In this document: piece by piece, positions 1 through 8,610 of the stretch
How positions within the stretch are numbered: the first letter of the stretch is position 1
Layout: each line of letters begins with the position of its first letter
Source of the DNA: Beijerinckiaceae bacterium
Lineage (GTDB): Bacteria > Pseudomonadota > Alphaproteobacteria > Rhizobiales > Beijerinckiaceae
Direction: 5' to 3'
DNA: 64,000 nucleotides
Assembly (NCBI GenBank): GCA_947453205.1
Contig: CANGFT010000012.1
Location: forward strand, 16,816 to 80,815
Translations under genes and position numbers: made by a program
The notes under the pieces: model-generated
What the model saw: the letters and a program-made list of their open reading frames with translations, nothing else
Told to the model about the DNA's origin: nothing
The model's database searches: none

Positions 1-1
1 C

Positions 2-1495
2 GTGGGCCGTCCGGTGAAATGGACCGGCGACCGCAGCGAATGTTTCCTCACGGATTATCAGGGCCGCGACAGCGTCACCCATGCGCGGCTCGCCTTCGAC
101 GCGAATGGGCGGATCCTCGCCTATGACGTGGAGATCGTCAGCAACATCGGCGCCCATATGGTCACCTATACGCCGCTGCATAATGGCTGGCGGGTGGGCA
201 CCACGGTCTATGACATCCCCAGGGCCGGGGTGCGCCTGCTCGGGGCCATGAGCAACACCGTTCCCATCGCCCCCTATCGCGGCGCGGGACGGCCCGAGGC
301 GACGCTGGTGCTGGAGCGCCTCCTCGACATGGCGGCGGCGGACATGGGGATCGACCGTGTGGAGCTGCGTCGCCGCAACATGATCCCCCGCTCGGCCCTG
401 CCGTACCGGACGGCCTCGGGCCTGACCTATGACAGCGGCGATTTCCTGGGCAATCTGGACAAGGCGCTGGAGCTTGGGGACTGGCAGGGTTTCGAGGCCC
501 GCCGCAAGGACGCCCTGTCACGCGGCAAGATCGCAGGCCTTGGCCTTGCGAACTACATCGAAACGCCCGTCGGCGCGCCCCATGAGCGCGTGGAGATCGC
601 CATTCGCCCCGAGGGGCATGTGGAGCTTGTGGTCGGCACGCAGTCCACGGGTCAGGGCCATGAGACGAGCTTTGCGCAGGTGGTCGCCGACCTCGTGGGC
701 GTGACGCCCTGGGATGTGAAGCTCATCTATGGCGACACGGCGCTGGTGGAGTCCGGCGGCGGCACCCATTCGGATCGCTCCATGCGCCTCGCCGGCGCCC
801 TCATGTCCGAGGCGAGCGACGCGGTGATCGCCCAGGGCAAGCTCATCGCCGCCGCGCTGATGGAGGCTCCCCCCTCCGAGGTCGCTTTCGAGGATGGCTT
901 CTTCCAATGCGCGCGCAACAACCAGCGCTTCGATATTTTCGACCTCGCCCGGGCGGCGGCCACGAATGAATCCCTGCCGGAAGAGCTGCGCGCGCCGCTT
1001 GCGGCGAAAAAGACCCTCAATGGACGCATCCCGGCCCATCCCACGGGCTGCGCCGTCTGCGAGGTCGAGATCGACCCCGAGACCGGCGAGGTCGAGATGA
1101 CCCGCTACGCGACGATCGACGATGCGGGCCAGCCCGTGAACCCACTGATCCTGCACGGGCAGGTCTATGGCGGCGTCGTGCAGGGCGCGGGGCCGGCGCT
1201 GGGCGAAGGCGTCGCTTATGACCGCGATTCCGGGCAGGTGCTGACCGGCAGCTTCATGGATTACGCCATGCCGCGCGCCTCCCAGTTCCCCACCTTCCTG
1301 GTCGGCATGACCGAGGACTCCACACGCGGCAATCCCCTGCGCATCAAGGGCGGCGGCGAGGGCGGCACGACGCCGGCCTCCGCGGTGGTGATGAACGCGG
1401 TGCTCCATGCGCTGGCGCCTTTGGGCGTGCGCCATCTCGACATGCCCGCAAGCGCCGAGCGCGTCTGGGCGGCGATCCATAAGCAGAAGGCCTGA
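2..1495 (+). CDS. Xanthine dehydrogenase/aldehyde oxidase family molybdopterin-binding subunit (5' partial)
   Basis: This is the C-terminal part (about 497 residues) of a molybdenum hydroxylase large subunit; family members are usually 770-800 residues, so roughly 280 residues lie before the window and the GTG at position 2 is not the true start. Seen: the PYRGAGRPEA motif (about residues 91-100) typical of the Mo-cofactor domain, and KGGGEGGT near the C-terminus whose Glu (about 453) aligns with the conserved catalytic glutamate of the family. Such proteins hydroxylate aldehydes or N-heterocycles at a Mo centre and normally work with a [2Fe-2S] small subunit and an FAD medium subunit, which would have to be upstream of the window. 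The next gene follows after about 70 bases on the same strand. The substrate cannot be inferred. Confidence 0.9.
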   Translation: MGRPVKWTGDRSECFLTDYQGRDSVTHARLAFDANGRILAYDVEIVSNIGAHMVTYTPLHNGWRVGTTVYDIPRAGVRLLGAMSNTVPIAPYRGAGRPEATLVLERLLDMAAADMGIDRVELRRRNMIPRSALPYRTASGLTYDSGDFLGNLDKALELGDWQGFEARRKDALSRGKIAGLGLANYIETPVGAPHERVEIAIRPEGHVELVVGTQSTGQGHETSFAQVVADLVGVTPWDVKLIYGDTALVESGGGTHSDRSMRLAGALMSEASDAVIAQGKLIAAALMEAPPSEVAFEDGFFQCARNNQRFDIFDLARAAATNESLPEELRAPLAAKKTLNGRIPAHPTGCAVCEVEIDPETGEVEMTRYATIDDAGQPVNPLILHGQVYGGVVQGAGPALGEGVAYDRDSGQVLTGSFMDYAMPRASQFPTFLVGMTEDSTRGNPLRIKGGGEGGTTPASAVVMNAVLHALAPLGVRHLDMPASAERVWAAIHKQKA

Positions 1496-1565
1496 AGGGC
1501 GGCGATTGCCGGACCTTGAGCGCCATGGTAGCGAAACTTCACTTATCCAACGCGGGTTTGAACAC

Positions 1566-2732
1566 ATGAAGCGCAGCACGAACCGCATCCTCACCACCCA
1601 TGTCGGCAGCCTCATCCGGCCCGAGCCCCTGCGCGCCTTCATCCGCGCCCGCCAGACGCGCCAGCCCTATGACGAAGCCGCCTACAAGGCCTGCCTCGCC
1701 GCCAGCGTGAAGGAGGTCCTCGCCCAGCAGAAGGCGAGCGGCGTCGATGTGCCCAGCGACGGCGAGTTCGGCAAGTCGATCAGCTGGTCGCAATATGCGC
1801 TCACTCGCCTCAGCGGTTTCGAGCGCCGCCCATTCAATGGCGTGAACCCTTTCGCGACCGGCGCCGACCGCACCCGTTTCGCAGCCTTCTACGCCGAGAT
1901 GGATTCGCGCGATCCGCCGAACACCAACGCCGAATCGGTCTGCACCGGGCCGATCACCTATACGGGCCAGGCCGAGCTGCAGCTCGACATCGACAATTTC
2001 AAGGCCGCGCTCGCGGGCATGGACTTCACCGACGCCTTCCTGCCGGTGGCCGCCATCTCCAGCGTGATCCCCGACCGCAAGAACGAATTCTATAAAACCG
2101 ACGAGGACTGCACCCTCGCCCTCGCCGAGGCCATCCGCACGGAATACAAGGCGATCACGGACGCAGGGATCGTGGTGCAGCTCGACGACGCGCGCGCCGC
2201 CGTCACCTATGACCGCATGGTGCCGCCCAAGAGCTTCCATGATTACATGGCCTGGCTCGAGCGCATGGTCGAGATCATCAACCATTCGCTGGAAGGCGTG
2301 CCGCAGGATATGGTGCGCTACCATGTGTGCTGGGGCAGCTGGCCGGGCCCGCACACCACCGACATTCCCCTGCGCGAAATCGTCCACCAGATCCTCAAGA
2401 TCAAGGCGGGCGCCTTTGTGATCGAGGGCGCGAACCCGCGTCACGAACACGAGTGGAAGGTCTGGAAGGACGTGAAGCTGCCGAAGGATTCGGTGCTCAT
2501 CCCCGGCGTCATCAGCCACGCGACCAATGTGGTGGAGCATCCCGAACTCGTCGCCGAGCGCATCATCCGCTACGCGGAGCTCGTGGGGCGCGAGAATGTG
2601 ATCGCGGGCACCGACTGCGGCTTCGCCCAGGGACCGCTGCTGCAGCGCGTGCACGAGTCCATCGTCTGGGCGAAGTTCGACGCGCTGCGCGATGGCGCGG
2701 CGCTGGCGACGAAAGCGCTTTGGGGCAAGTAA
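1566..2732 (+). CDS. MetE-like cobalamin-independent methionine synthase family protein
   Basis: A 388-residue protein of the MetE C-terminal/UROD-like barrel family. It opens with TTHVGSLIRP, the usual start of stand-alone MetE-C-like proteins. Candidate zinc ligands are visible: His and Cys in RYHVCWGSWPGPH (about residues 252-254) and Cys in GTDCGFAQG near the end, matching the HxC...C zinc site of the family. Stand-alone proteins of this type lack the MetE N-terminal barrel and are often found in catabolic clusters where they move a methyl group or act on a thiol or sulfonium compound instead of making methionine; that role here is inference. The ATG at 1566 was chosen because the longer frame upstream runs into the preceding gene. 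It probably belongs to the same transcript as the Mo-subunit gene. Confidence 0.85.
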   Translation: MKRSTNRILTTHVGSLIRPEPLRAFIRARQTRQPYDEAAYKACLAASVKEVLAQQKASGVDVPSDGEFGKSISWSQYALTRLSGFERRPFNGVNPFATGADRTRFAAFYAEMDSRDPPNTNAESVCTGPITYTGQAELQLDIDNFKAALAGMDFTDAFLPVAAISSVIPDRKNEFYKTDEDCTLALAEAIRTEYKAITDAGIVVQLDDARAAVTYDRMVPPKSFHDYMAWLERMVEIINHSLEGVPQDMVRYHVCWGSWPGPHTTDIPLREIVHQILKIKAGAFVIEGANPRHEHEWKVWKDVKLPKDSVLIPGVISHATNVVEHPELVAERIIRYAELVGRENVIAGTDCGFAQGPLLQRVHESIVWAKFDALRDGAALATKALWGK

Positions 2733-2780
2733 GCCGTGGCGCATGCAGGCTGGACTCATGGCCCAGCCTGCTGCGTTTCT

Positions 2781-3344
2781 CTATTCAGACAACTTCCAAG
2801 CCGGCGGCTCATCGGCGTCGATCAGCACGAAGGCGATGCGGCAGACCTTGTCGGTGTTGTTGACCCAGGCATGGTTGGTGCCCTGCTGGACCATGATGTC
2901 GCCCGCCTTCATATGCACTTCGGAATCATCGAGCAGCATGTCGATCTCGCCTTCCAGAACGAAGGCGTAATCGACGCTTTTGGTGCGATGGGTGAAGGCG
3001 TGACGAGCGGGCTTGCCGCCGTGGTCATGATGGATGCCCATCTCCTTCAGCATGGCCTCGTTGCTGACGCCCGAGGTGTCGCCTGCGGGCGGGAAGTCCA
3101 CCACACGCAGGATCGACCCCCTGGGCGGCGGCGCGACCGGGGATTCCCGGTCGGCGCGGTCGGCGTTGCTGGCGATGTCGACGGGCGCTTCCTCGGTCAC
3201 CCACAGCAGGGTCGAGACGATGCCGGTGGCGGCGCGCAGACGCTGGTTCGGCGCTGCGCCGTCGATGACGACGACCGCCTTGCCGGCCTCATCATGGCCG
3301 GTGACGATGCGCCGGACGGGCTTTGGCGTGATCTGCGCGCTCAT
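2781..3344 (-). CDS. Cupin-domain protein
   Basis: A 187-residue protein with a C-terminal cupin barrel (about residues 100-175), containing the typical metal-site stretch HAFTHRTKSVDYAFVLEGEID and the second motif GDIMVQQGTNHAW. No helix-turn-helix is visible, so it is not a cupin-type regulator. Proteins of this layout (a short N-terminal region plus one cupin) occur in aromatic-catabolism operons as small dioxygenases, isomerases or decarboxylases; the reaction here is unknown. It ends the leftward group and starts 7 bases after the stop of the dihydroxyphthalate-decarboxylase-like gene, with a TGAGG ribosome site upstream of the ATG, so the two are probably co-translated. Confidence 0.85.
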   Translation of the reverse strand: MSAQITPKPVRRIVTGHDEAGKAVVVIDGAAPNQRLRAATGIVSTLLWVTEEAPVDIASNADRADRESPVAPPPRGSILRVVDFPPAGDTSGVSNEAMLKEMGIHHDHGGKPARHAFTHRTKSVDYAFVLEGEIDMLLDDSEVHMKAGDIMVQQGTNHAWVNNTDKVCRIAFVLIDADEPPAWKLSE

Positions 3345-3351
3345 GGCGACC

Positions 3352-4257
3352 TCACTTCATGTCGCGGGTGGCGTCGGTGATGAGCTCATCGACGCTCATC
3401 ATGCGCGGCAGCAGCTTCTGCTCATAGGCGTACTGGATGACGAGTTCGAGATTCCTGCGGTTGGCGTCCCAGCCGAAGGGATAGAGGTCGATGCCATCCG
3501 CAGGCGCGGGCATGGCGGCCTTGGTCTCCTTCAGCATGCGCCAGATCTCGTCCATCACATCCTTGCGCTTGGCGACTTCAGCCGAGACCGCAAAGAGATG
3601 GTTGACGGTGACGGCGCCGGTGCGGGCGTGCCAGTCGAGCGCGGCCTGCCTGGCGTTGGGGATCAGCGTCTTGGCGCGTGGCTCGTTGGGGATCTCGCCG
3701 CCGACGATGATGGCGTCGAAGGCGCCTTCGAACATCAGCTCCTCCATGGTCTTGCCATTAGGGTCGAAGCGCTCGAGGAAGGTGGGCTCCTTGTATTCGG
3801 CGACATGGGGATCTTCGTAGGTGGACCAGGTCACCTTCTCGATGTCGACGCCATATTCATGGGCGAGCAGGCCGCGCACCCAAACGCCGGTGGTCTGGGT
3901 ATAGGCGCGCACGCCCACGCGCTTGCCCTCAAGCTGCTTGGGGGTCATGTCGCCCTTTGTGCAGTTGTAGGATATGCAGTTGTGCTGAAAGCGGCCGACC
4001 ATGACGGCGGGCAGGAGCACCAGCGGCTTGCCCCAGGCGATGGCCTGCAGAAAGGTCACGATGGCGAGCTCGCCCGCATCGAACTTGCCCTCGCGCACCA
4101 TGGGCTTGAAGCTCTGGTTCGCGGTCTTCGTTCCGGCGAAATTGAAGGTGACGAGGTCGGAATGGATGGCGCCGGACTTCAGCGCCTTGCTGATCGGATA
4201 ATCAGCCAGATTGGTGGTCAGGGTCACCGGGCCGGTGGCGGGCATTTGCTTGAACAT
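3352..4257 (-). CDS. 4,5-dihydroxyphthalate decarboxylase-like / periplasmic-binding-fold protein
   Basis: A 301-residue protein resembling the 4,5-dihydroxyphthalate decarboxylase (Pht5/PhtD) family, which has a type-II periplasmic-binding-protein fold but no signal peptide. Seen: N-terminal TTNLADYPISKALKSG, the central block KRVGVRAYTQTTGVWVRG, and a C-terminal segment with YPFGWDANRRNLELVIQYA, all common in this family. Known members decarboxylate 4,5-dihydroxyphthalate to protocatechuate, though many relatives are only annotated as ABC substrate-binding proteins. The ATG at 4257 is preferred over one 42 bases upstream because it has a GGAGA ribosome site 5 bases before it. Its place beside LigJ-like and aldolase genes fits decarboxylation feeding a protocatechuate 4,5-cleavage route (inference). 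Confidence 0.75.
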   Translation of the reverse strand: MFKQMPATGPVTLTTNLADYPISKALKSGAIHSDLVTFNFAGTKTANQSFKPMVREGKFDAGELAIVTFLQAIAWGKPLVLLPAVMVGRFQHNCISYNCTKGDMTPKQLEGKRVGVRAYTQTTGVWVRGLLAHEYGVDIEKVTWSTYEDPHVAEYKEPTFLERFDPNGKTMEELMFEGAFDAIIVGGEIPNEPRAKTLIPNARQAALDWHARTGAVTVNHLFAVSAEVAKRKDVMDEIWRMLKETKAAMPAPADGIDLYPFGWDANRRNLELVIQYAYEQKLLPRMMSVDELITDATRDMK

Positions 4258-4350
4258 GGGTCTCTCCGCAGGGCTGGCGGAGGGCTTCCCGATCCGCACA
4301 AGCCGGACTTGAGGATGAAGGGGGCGACGGCGCCGCCCCCGATCGTTGGC

Positions 4351-5208
4351 TTAGCGGCCCACGAGGGCGCGGGACTTTTCAAGCGTGTTGAAGCTGCGCG
4401 GCGCCGAGCACATCAGGAAGCGATAGCCCTCGTCCACGATGCGCTGGCCGTTGGAGACCTCCACATGGGGATGGCCGACGACCACATTGCATTCCTTGCA
4501 GATGGCGACGATCTCGGCCATGGCCTCAAGCACGGCGGGGTGCTCGACCTGACGGGGATAGCCCAGCTCCTGCGAGAGATCGCCCTCGCCGATGACGACG
4601 GCGCCGATGCCCGGCACGTTCTTCAGCATGTCCCGCAGGTTCTTGATGCCCGTCGTGTCCTCGATCTGGATCACGCAGAGGATTTCGCCATGGGGCGCCA
4701 GCGGCCAGACGTCGGCGCGCTCGTAATACTCCTGCTGGGTGATTCCCCAGTAGCGGGTCGCCTGCATGGGCCCGTCGCCGCGGATGCCCTGGGGCTCGTA
4801 GAGCGGCTTGTCCTTGAGGCGGGCGTAGCGGCAGGCGGCGACCGCGTTATAGGCCTCCTCGACCGTGGAGATATGCGGCCACATGATGCCGTAGCAGCCA
4901 AGATCCAGCGCCTGCTTGGCGAGGAACTGGTTCATCTCCACGCCATTGGCGGGAATGCGCGCCATGGGCGTGACGGAGGGAGCGGGCGAGCCGTTCTTGA
5001 GGATCTGGCCGCGGTTGAGCAGATATTGCAGGCTGTCGCGCAGGGCGCGGATGTCCCAGCCATTGTGCTCGCCCTCGAAGACGACGCCGTCATATTTCGA
5101 TTGCTGGAGCTCGACCGCCACGGTCGGCTCGCAGGGGGCGAAAAGCGAAAAACAATGCTGCCCGGCTTCGAGCGCGCGGATCATGCCATTCAGGCGCGGA
5201 AGAGACAT
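4351..5208 (-). CDS. HpcH/HpaI aldolase family protein
   Basis: A 285-residue class II pyruvate aldolase-like protein. The metal-binding Glu of the family is seen in IQIEDTTGIKN and the Asp in GEGDLSQELG, and the histidine-bearing VGHPHVEVSNG strand follows. Family members cleave 4-hydroxy-2-oxo acids to pyruvate plus an aldehyde or keto acid. Downstream of a LigJ-like hydratase, a plausible substrate is 4-carboxy-4-hydroxy-2-oxoadipate or a related compound, which would replace the RraA-like LigK/GalC aldolase (inference). The ATG at 5208 has GGAGG four bases upstream; an alternative ATG 12 bases earlier lacks such a site. It lies 64 bases after the LigJ-like gene on the same strand. Confidence 0.85.
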   Translation of the reverse strand: MSLPRLNGMIRALEAGQHCFSLFAPCEPTVAVELQQSKYDGVVFEGEHNGWDIRALRDSLQYLLNRGQILKNGSPAPSVTPMARIPANGVEMNQFLAKQALDLGCYGIMWPHISTVEEAYNAVAACRYARLKDKPLYEPQGIRGDGPMQATRYWGITQQEYYERADVWPLAPHGEILCVIQIEDTTGIKNLRDMLKNVPGIGAVVIGEGDLSQELGYPRQVEHPAVLEAMAEIVAICKECNVVVGHPHVEVSNGQRIVDEGYRFLMCSAPRSFNTLEKSRALVGR

Positions 5209-5272
5209 GGAACCTCCCATTTGAAAGGAAAGCCGCGCGCCCCTTCGGGAGCGCGCGGTGTGAATGTGAACC

Positions 5273-6310
5273 TTAGAAGGTCTTGGGCAGGTGACCGCGC
5301 TGGGTCAGCAGCTTGTCGAGACGCGGATAGACGCGGCGCGCGTTGCCCTCGAAGATCTTGTAGCGGGCTTCCTCGCTCAGGGTGGTGACCTGGTCGATGT
5401 AGCGCTTGGTGTCGTCGTAATCGAAGCCGGTTTCGGGATCCATGCCCTGCACCGCGCCCACCATCTCCGAAGCGAAGAGGATGTTGTCGATCGGAATGAC
5501 GCGGGTCAGCAGCTCGATGCCCGGCAGATGATAGACGCAGGTGTCGAAATAGACGTTCTTCATGAGATATTCGACAAGCGGCGGCTTCTTCATGTTGAGG
5601 CACAGGCCACGATAGCGGCCCCAGTGATAGGGAACCGCGCCGCCGCCATGGGGGATCACGAACTTCAGCGTCGGGAAATCCTTGAAGAGGTTGCCCTGGA
5701 TGAGCTGCATGAAAGCCGTCGTGTCGGCGTTGATGTAGTGGGCGCCCGTGGCGTGGAAGTTCGGGTTGCAGGACGAGGAGACGTGGATCATGGCCGGGAC
5801 TTCCAGCTCGACCATCTTCTCGTAGATCGGATACCACATGCGGTCCGTGAGGGGCGCTTCGGTCCAGTAGCCGCCGGTCGGATCGGGGTTCAGGTTGACG
5901 CCGACGAAGCCAAGCTCGTTCACCATGCGCTCGAGCTCACGGACGCTGTTCTTGGGGGACACGCCGGGGAATTGCGGCAGCTGGCCCACGCCCACGAAAT
6001 TGTTGGGCAGCAGGGTGCAGATGCGGTGGATCATGTCGTTGCTCAGGCGCGTCCATTCCTGGGACACGGCCTCGTTGCCGATGTGATGAGCCATGCCGGA
6101 GGCGCGGGGCGAGAAGACCGTGAGGTCGCTGCCGCGGTCCTTCTGGAAGGTGAGCTGCTTCTGGACGCTGGCGATGAGCTGCTCGTCGGAGATGCCAAGG
6201 TCGGGCGAGGGCTTGCGAGCCGGATCCGCCAGAGCGGCGAGCTGCTTGTCGCGGAAGGTGTGCATCGCGGCCGGTTCGGTGGTGTAGTGGCCGTGGATGT
6301 CGATGATCAT
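5273..6310 (-). CDS. LigJ-like 4-oxalomesaconate hydratase (amidohydrolase superfamily)
   Basis: A 345-residue TIM-barrel protein of the amidohydrolase/ACMSD type. It agrees closely in length and sequence with the Sphingobium LigJ protein as I remember it: MIIDIHGHYT (HxH metal site), TVFSPRASGMAHHIGN, GFVGVNLNPDPTGGYW, AMIHVSSSCNP, IPHGGGAVPYHWGR and NARRVYPRLD. LigJ hydrates 4-oxalomesaconate to 4-carboxy-4-hydroxy-2-oxoadipate in protocatechuate 4,5-cleavage and gallate degradation. The start has an AGAGG ribosome site. No LigAB ring-cleavage dioxygenase or LigC/LigI is in the window, so upstream steps must be encoded elsewhere or the substrate differs. The general family is certain; the exact reaction is a strong inference. 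Confidence 0.85.
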   Translation of the reverse strand: MIIDIHGHYTTEPAAMHTFRDKQLAALADPARKPSPDLGISDEQLIASVQKQLTFQKDRGSDLTVFSPRASGMAHHIGNEAVSQEWTRLSNDMIHRICTLLPNNFVGVGQLPQFPGVSPKNSVRELERMVNELGFVGVNLNPDPTGGYWTEAPLTDRMWYPIYEKMVELEVPAMIHVSSSCNPNFHATGAHYINADTTAFMQLIQGNLFKDFPTLKFVIPHGGGAVPYHWGRYRGLCLNMKKPPLVEYLMKNVYFDTCVYHLPGIELLTRVIPIDNILFASEMVGAVQGMDPETGFDYDDTKRYIDQVTTLSEEARYKIFEGNARRVYPRLDKLLTQRGHLPKTF

Positions 6311-6382
6311 GGACGCCTCTTTCTGTCTGTGATGGTTTGGCTGATAGGTTGGCGGAAACGGGTCTGGCGGAGCTTTCGGAGC

Positions 6383-7165
6383 CTATACTATCCCTTCGTA
6401 TGATCCGCCGTCGAGTTGCAGATTCTGGCCGGTCATGAATCCGGTCTGGACCGAGCAGAGAAAGGCGCAGGTGTCGCCGAACTCCTCCGGAAGGCCGAAC
6501 CTTTTGGCGGGCAGGGAGTCGGCGATCCACTGGCGCGCCTCGTCATAGGTGATCCCGCGCGCCTGCATGATGCGCTCGGCCATGAATTTCTGCCGGTCGG
6601 TGTCGATGCGCTCGGGCAGCATGTTGTTGATGGTCACATTGTCCGCCGCCACATCCCGCGACAGGGATTTGGACAGGCCCATGAGGCCGAGCCGGGCGGA
6701 GGTCGACAGGCCCATGTCTGAGAATTTCGGGCTCTTGGTCATTGCCGAGGTGATGTTGACGATGCGCCCGAACTTGCGCGCCCGCATGCCCGGCAGGACC
6801 GCGCGGATCAGCAGCACGGGGGCGAGCATGTTGGCCTCGAGGGCGGCGATCCACTGGTCATGGTCCCAGTCCCCGAACTTGCCGGGGGGCGGGCCTGCAT
6901 TGTTGGTGACGAGGATGTCGCAGACGGGGGCGGCCGCGACGAGCCTTTCCCGGCCCTCGGGCGTGTTGATGTCGGCGCGGACGGGGGTCACGGAGGCGCC
7001 GGTCAGGTCGCGGATCTCTTGCGCTGCGGCGGAAAGACGCGCTTCGTCGAGACCATTGATGACGACCGAGACGCCCTCGCGGGCGAGCGCGGTGGCGCAG
7101 GCCTTGCCGAGGCCCCGCGACGACGCGCAGATGATGGCCGTCCGGCCCTTGATCCCGAGATCCAT
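6383..7165 (-). CDS. Atypical short-chain dehydrogenase/reductase-like protein
   Basis: A 260-residue Rossmann protein of the SDR superfamily with a GGAGGAG ribosome site. The fold is clear ([24 protein letters not shown]-terminal [14 protein letters not shown]), but key residues differ from classical SDRs. The nucleotide loop reads CASSRGLG, lacking the first glycine of TGxxxGxG, and where YxxxK is expected the sequence is STSAR, so Tyr is replaced by Ser and Lys by Arg. This matches the BKR_like SDR subgroup known to lack a perfect cofactor motif and catalytic tetrad. It may be a lyase, hydratase or non-redox enzyme. It is first in the leftward aromatic group and divergent from hmgA, so the two may share a control region (7166-7300). 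Confidence 0.9.
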   Translation of the reverse strand: MDLGIKGRTAIICASSRGLGKACATALAREGVSVVINGLDEARLSAAAQEIRDLTGASVTPVRADINTPEGRERLVAAAPVCDILVTNNAGPPPGKFGDWDHDQWIAALEANMLAPVLLIRAVLPGMRARKFGRIVNITSAMTKSPKFSDMGLSTSARLGLMGLSKSLSRDVAADNVTINNMLPERIDTDRQKFMAERIMQARGITYDEARQWIADSLPAKRFGLPEEFGDTCAFLCSVQTGFMTGQNLQLDGGSYEGIV

Positions 7166-7300
7166 GTCTCCTCCCGTTCAGCCACTTGTCTAGTCACGCC
7201 GTGGCCTCGTGGCAAGCGCCGGAGGCTTGCCAGCGGCGCTTCCTCGTGGTGTCTGTCCGCCGAACGCCATGCGAGGCGCGATCAGGGAGGGAGGCCGCCG

Positions 7301-8599
7301 ATGACGCTCGACTATATGTCCGGCTTTGGGAATGATTTCGAGACGCAGAGCCTGCCCGGCGCCCTGCCCGTGGGCCGCAACTCCCCCCAGAAATGCCCCT
7401 ATGGGCTCTATGCCGAGCAACTCAGCGGCTCGCCCTTCACCGCGCCTCGCGACTCCAACCAGCGCTCCTGGCTCTACCGCATCCGCCCCTCCGTCCTGCA
7501 CAGCGGACGCTTCGTGAAGGCCGAGCAGGGCCTTTGGCGCACGGCGCCCTGCACGGAGCATCAGATGCCGCCGGGCCAGCTGCGCTGGGGGCCGACGCCC
7601 ATTCCCGATGAGCCGCTGACCCTGGTGCAGGGCGTGCGCACCATGACCACGGCAGGAGATGCGGGCGCGCAGGCCGGGCTCGGCGCCCATGTCTATGTCG
7701 TCACCGCCAGCATGGTCGATGAATATCTATGCAACGCCGATGGCGAGATGCTTTTCGCGCCGCAGGAAGGCGCGCTGCGCTTCGTCACGGAGCTTGGCGT
7801 CATCGAGGCCGCGCCCGGCGAGATCGTCGTCATCCCCCGCGGCATGAAGATGCGCGTCGAACTGGTCGCCGGGCCTGCGCGCGGCTATATCTGTGAGAAT
7901 TATGGCGGGGCCTTCCGTCTGCCGGAGCGCGGACCCATCGGCGCCAACTGCCTCGCCAACTCCCGCGATTTCCTGACCCCCGTCGCCCGCTATGAGGACA
8001 AGGAGACGCCCTCGACCCTCTACCTGCGCAGTCAGGGCGTGCTGTGGAAGACGCAGCTTTCCGCCTCGCCGCTCGATGTGGTGGCCTGGCATGGCAATTA
8101 CGCGCCCTATAAATACGACCTGCGGCGCTTCTCCCCGGTCGGCGCGATCTTGTTCGACCACCCCGACCCCTCGATCTTCACGGTGCTGACGGCGCCCTCG
8201 GACACGCCGGGCATGGCGAACATCGATTTCGTGATCTTCCCCGAGCGTTGGCTCACCATGGAGAACACGTTCCGTCCGCCCTGGTACCACGTCAACATCA
8301 TGTCGGAGTTCATGGGGCTGTTGTACGGCCAGTATGACGCCAAGCCCCATGGCTTCAAGCCGGGCGGCGTCAGCCTGCATAATTCCATGCTGCCCCATGG
8401 GCCGGACATGGACGCCTTCGAACACGCCAGCAATGTGAAGCTGGAGCCGGTGAAGCTCGCCAACACCATGGCCTTCATGTTCGAATCGCGCTTCCCCCAG
8501 CGCGTGACCGAATATGCGGCGACCTCGCCCATCCTGCAGGCTGATTATCCCGATTGCTGGAGCGGCCTGAAGAAACACTTCGACCCAACCCGTCCGTGA
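7301..8599 (+). CDS. hmgA: Homogentisate 1,2-dioxygenase
   Basis: A 432-residue, full-length homogentisate 1,2-dioxygenase. It shows the family N-terminus [19 protein letters not shown] and the iron ligands in [15 protein letters not shown] (His and Glu) and [12 protein letters not shown] (second His). The enzyme opens the ring of homogentisate with O2 to give maleylacetoacetate, the central step of tyrosine/phenylalanine breakdown, in the cytoplasm. The ATG at 7301 has a long GGGAGGGAGG ribosome site. fahA follows after 11 bases, so the two form an operon. Neither 4-hydroxyphenylpyruvate dioxygenase nor maleylacetoacetate isomerase is next to them. Confidence 0.98.
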   Translation: MTLDYMSGFGNDFETQSLPGALPVGRNSPQKCPYGLYAEQLSGSPFTAPRDSNQRSWLYRIRPSVLHSGRFVKAEQGLWRTAPCTEHQMPPGQLRWGPTPIPDEPLTLVQGVRTMTTAGDAGAQAGLGAHVYVVTASMVDEYLCNADGEMLFAPQEGALRFVTELGVIEAAPGEIVVIPRGMKMRVELVAGPARGYICENYGGAFRLPERGPIGANCLANSRDFLTPVARYEDKETPSTLYLRSQGVLWKTQLSASPLDVVAWHGNYAPYKYDLRRFSPVGAILFDHPDPSIFTVLTAPSDTPGMANIDFVIFPERWLTMENTFRPPWYHVNIMSEFMGLLYGQYDAKPHGFKPGGVSLHNSMLPHGPDMDAFEHASNVKLEPVKLANTMAFMFESRFPQRVTEYAATSPILQADYPDCWSGLKKHFDPTRP

Positions 8600-8610
8600 G
8601 ACAGAGCCCC

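Noticed and set aside
3034..5388. A 784-codon open frame on the plus strand, antisense to the cupin, decarboxylase-like and aldolase genes
   Set aside because: It covers three well-supported genes with known domains and their ribosome sites; its own product has no domain and is rich in Ala, Gly, His and Asp as expected for a high-GC antisense shadow.
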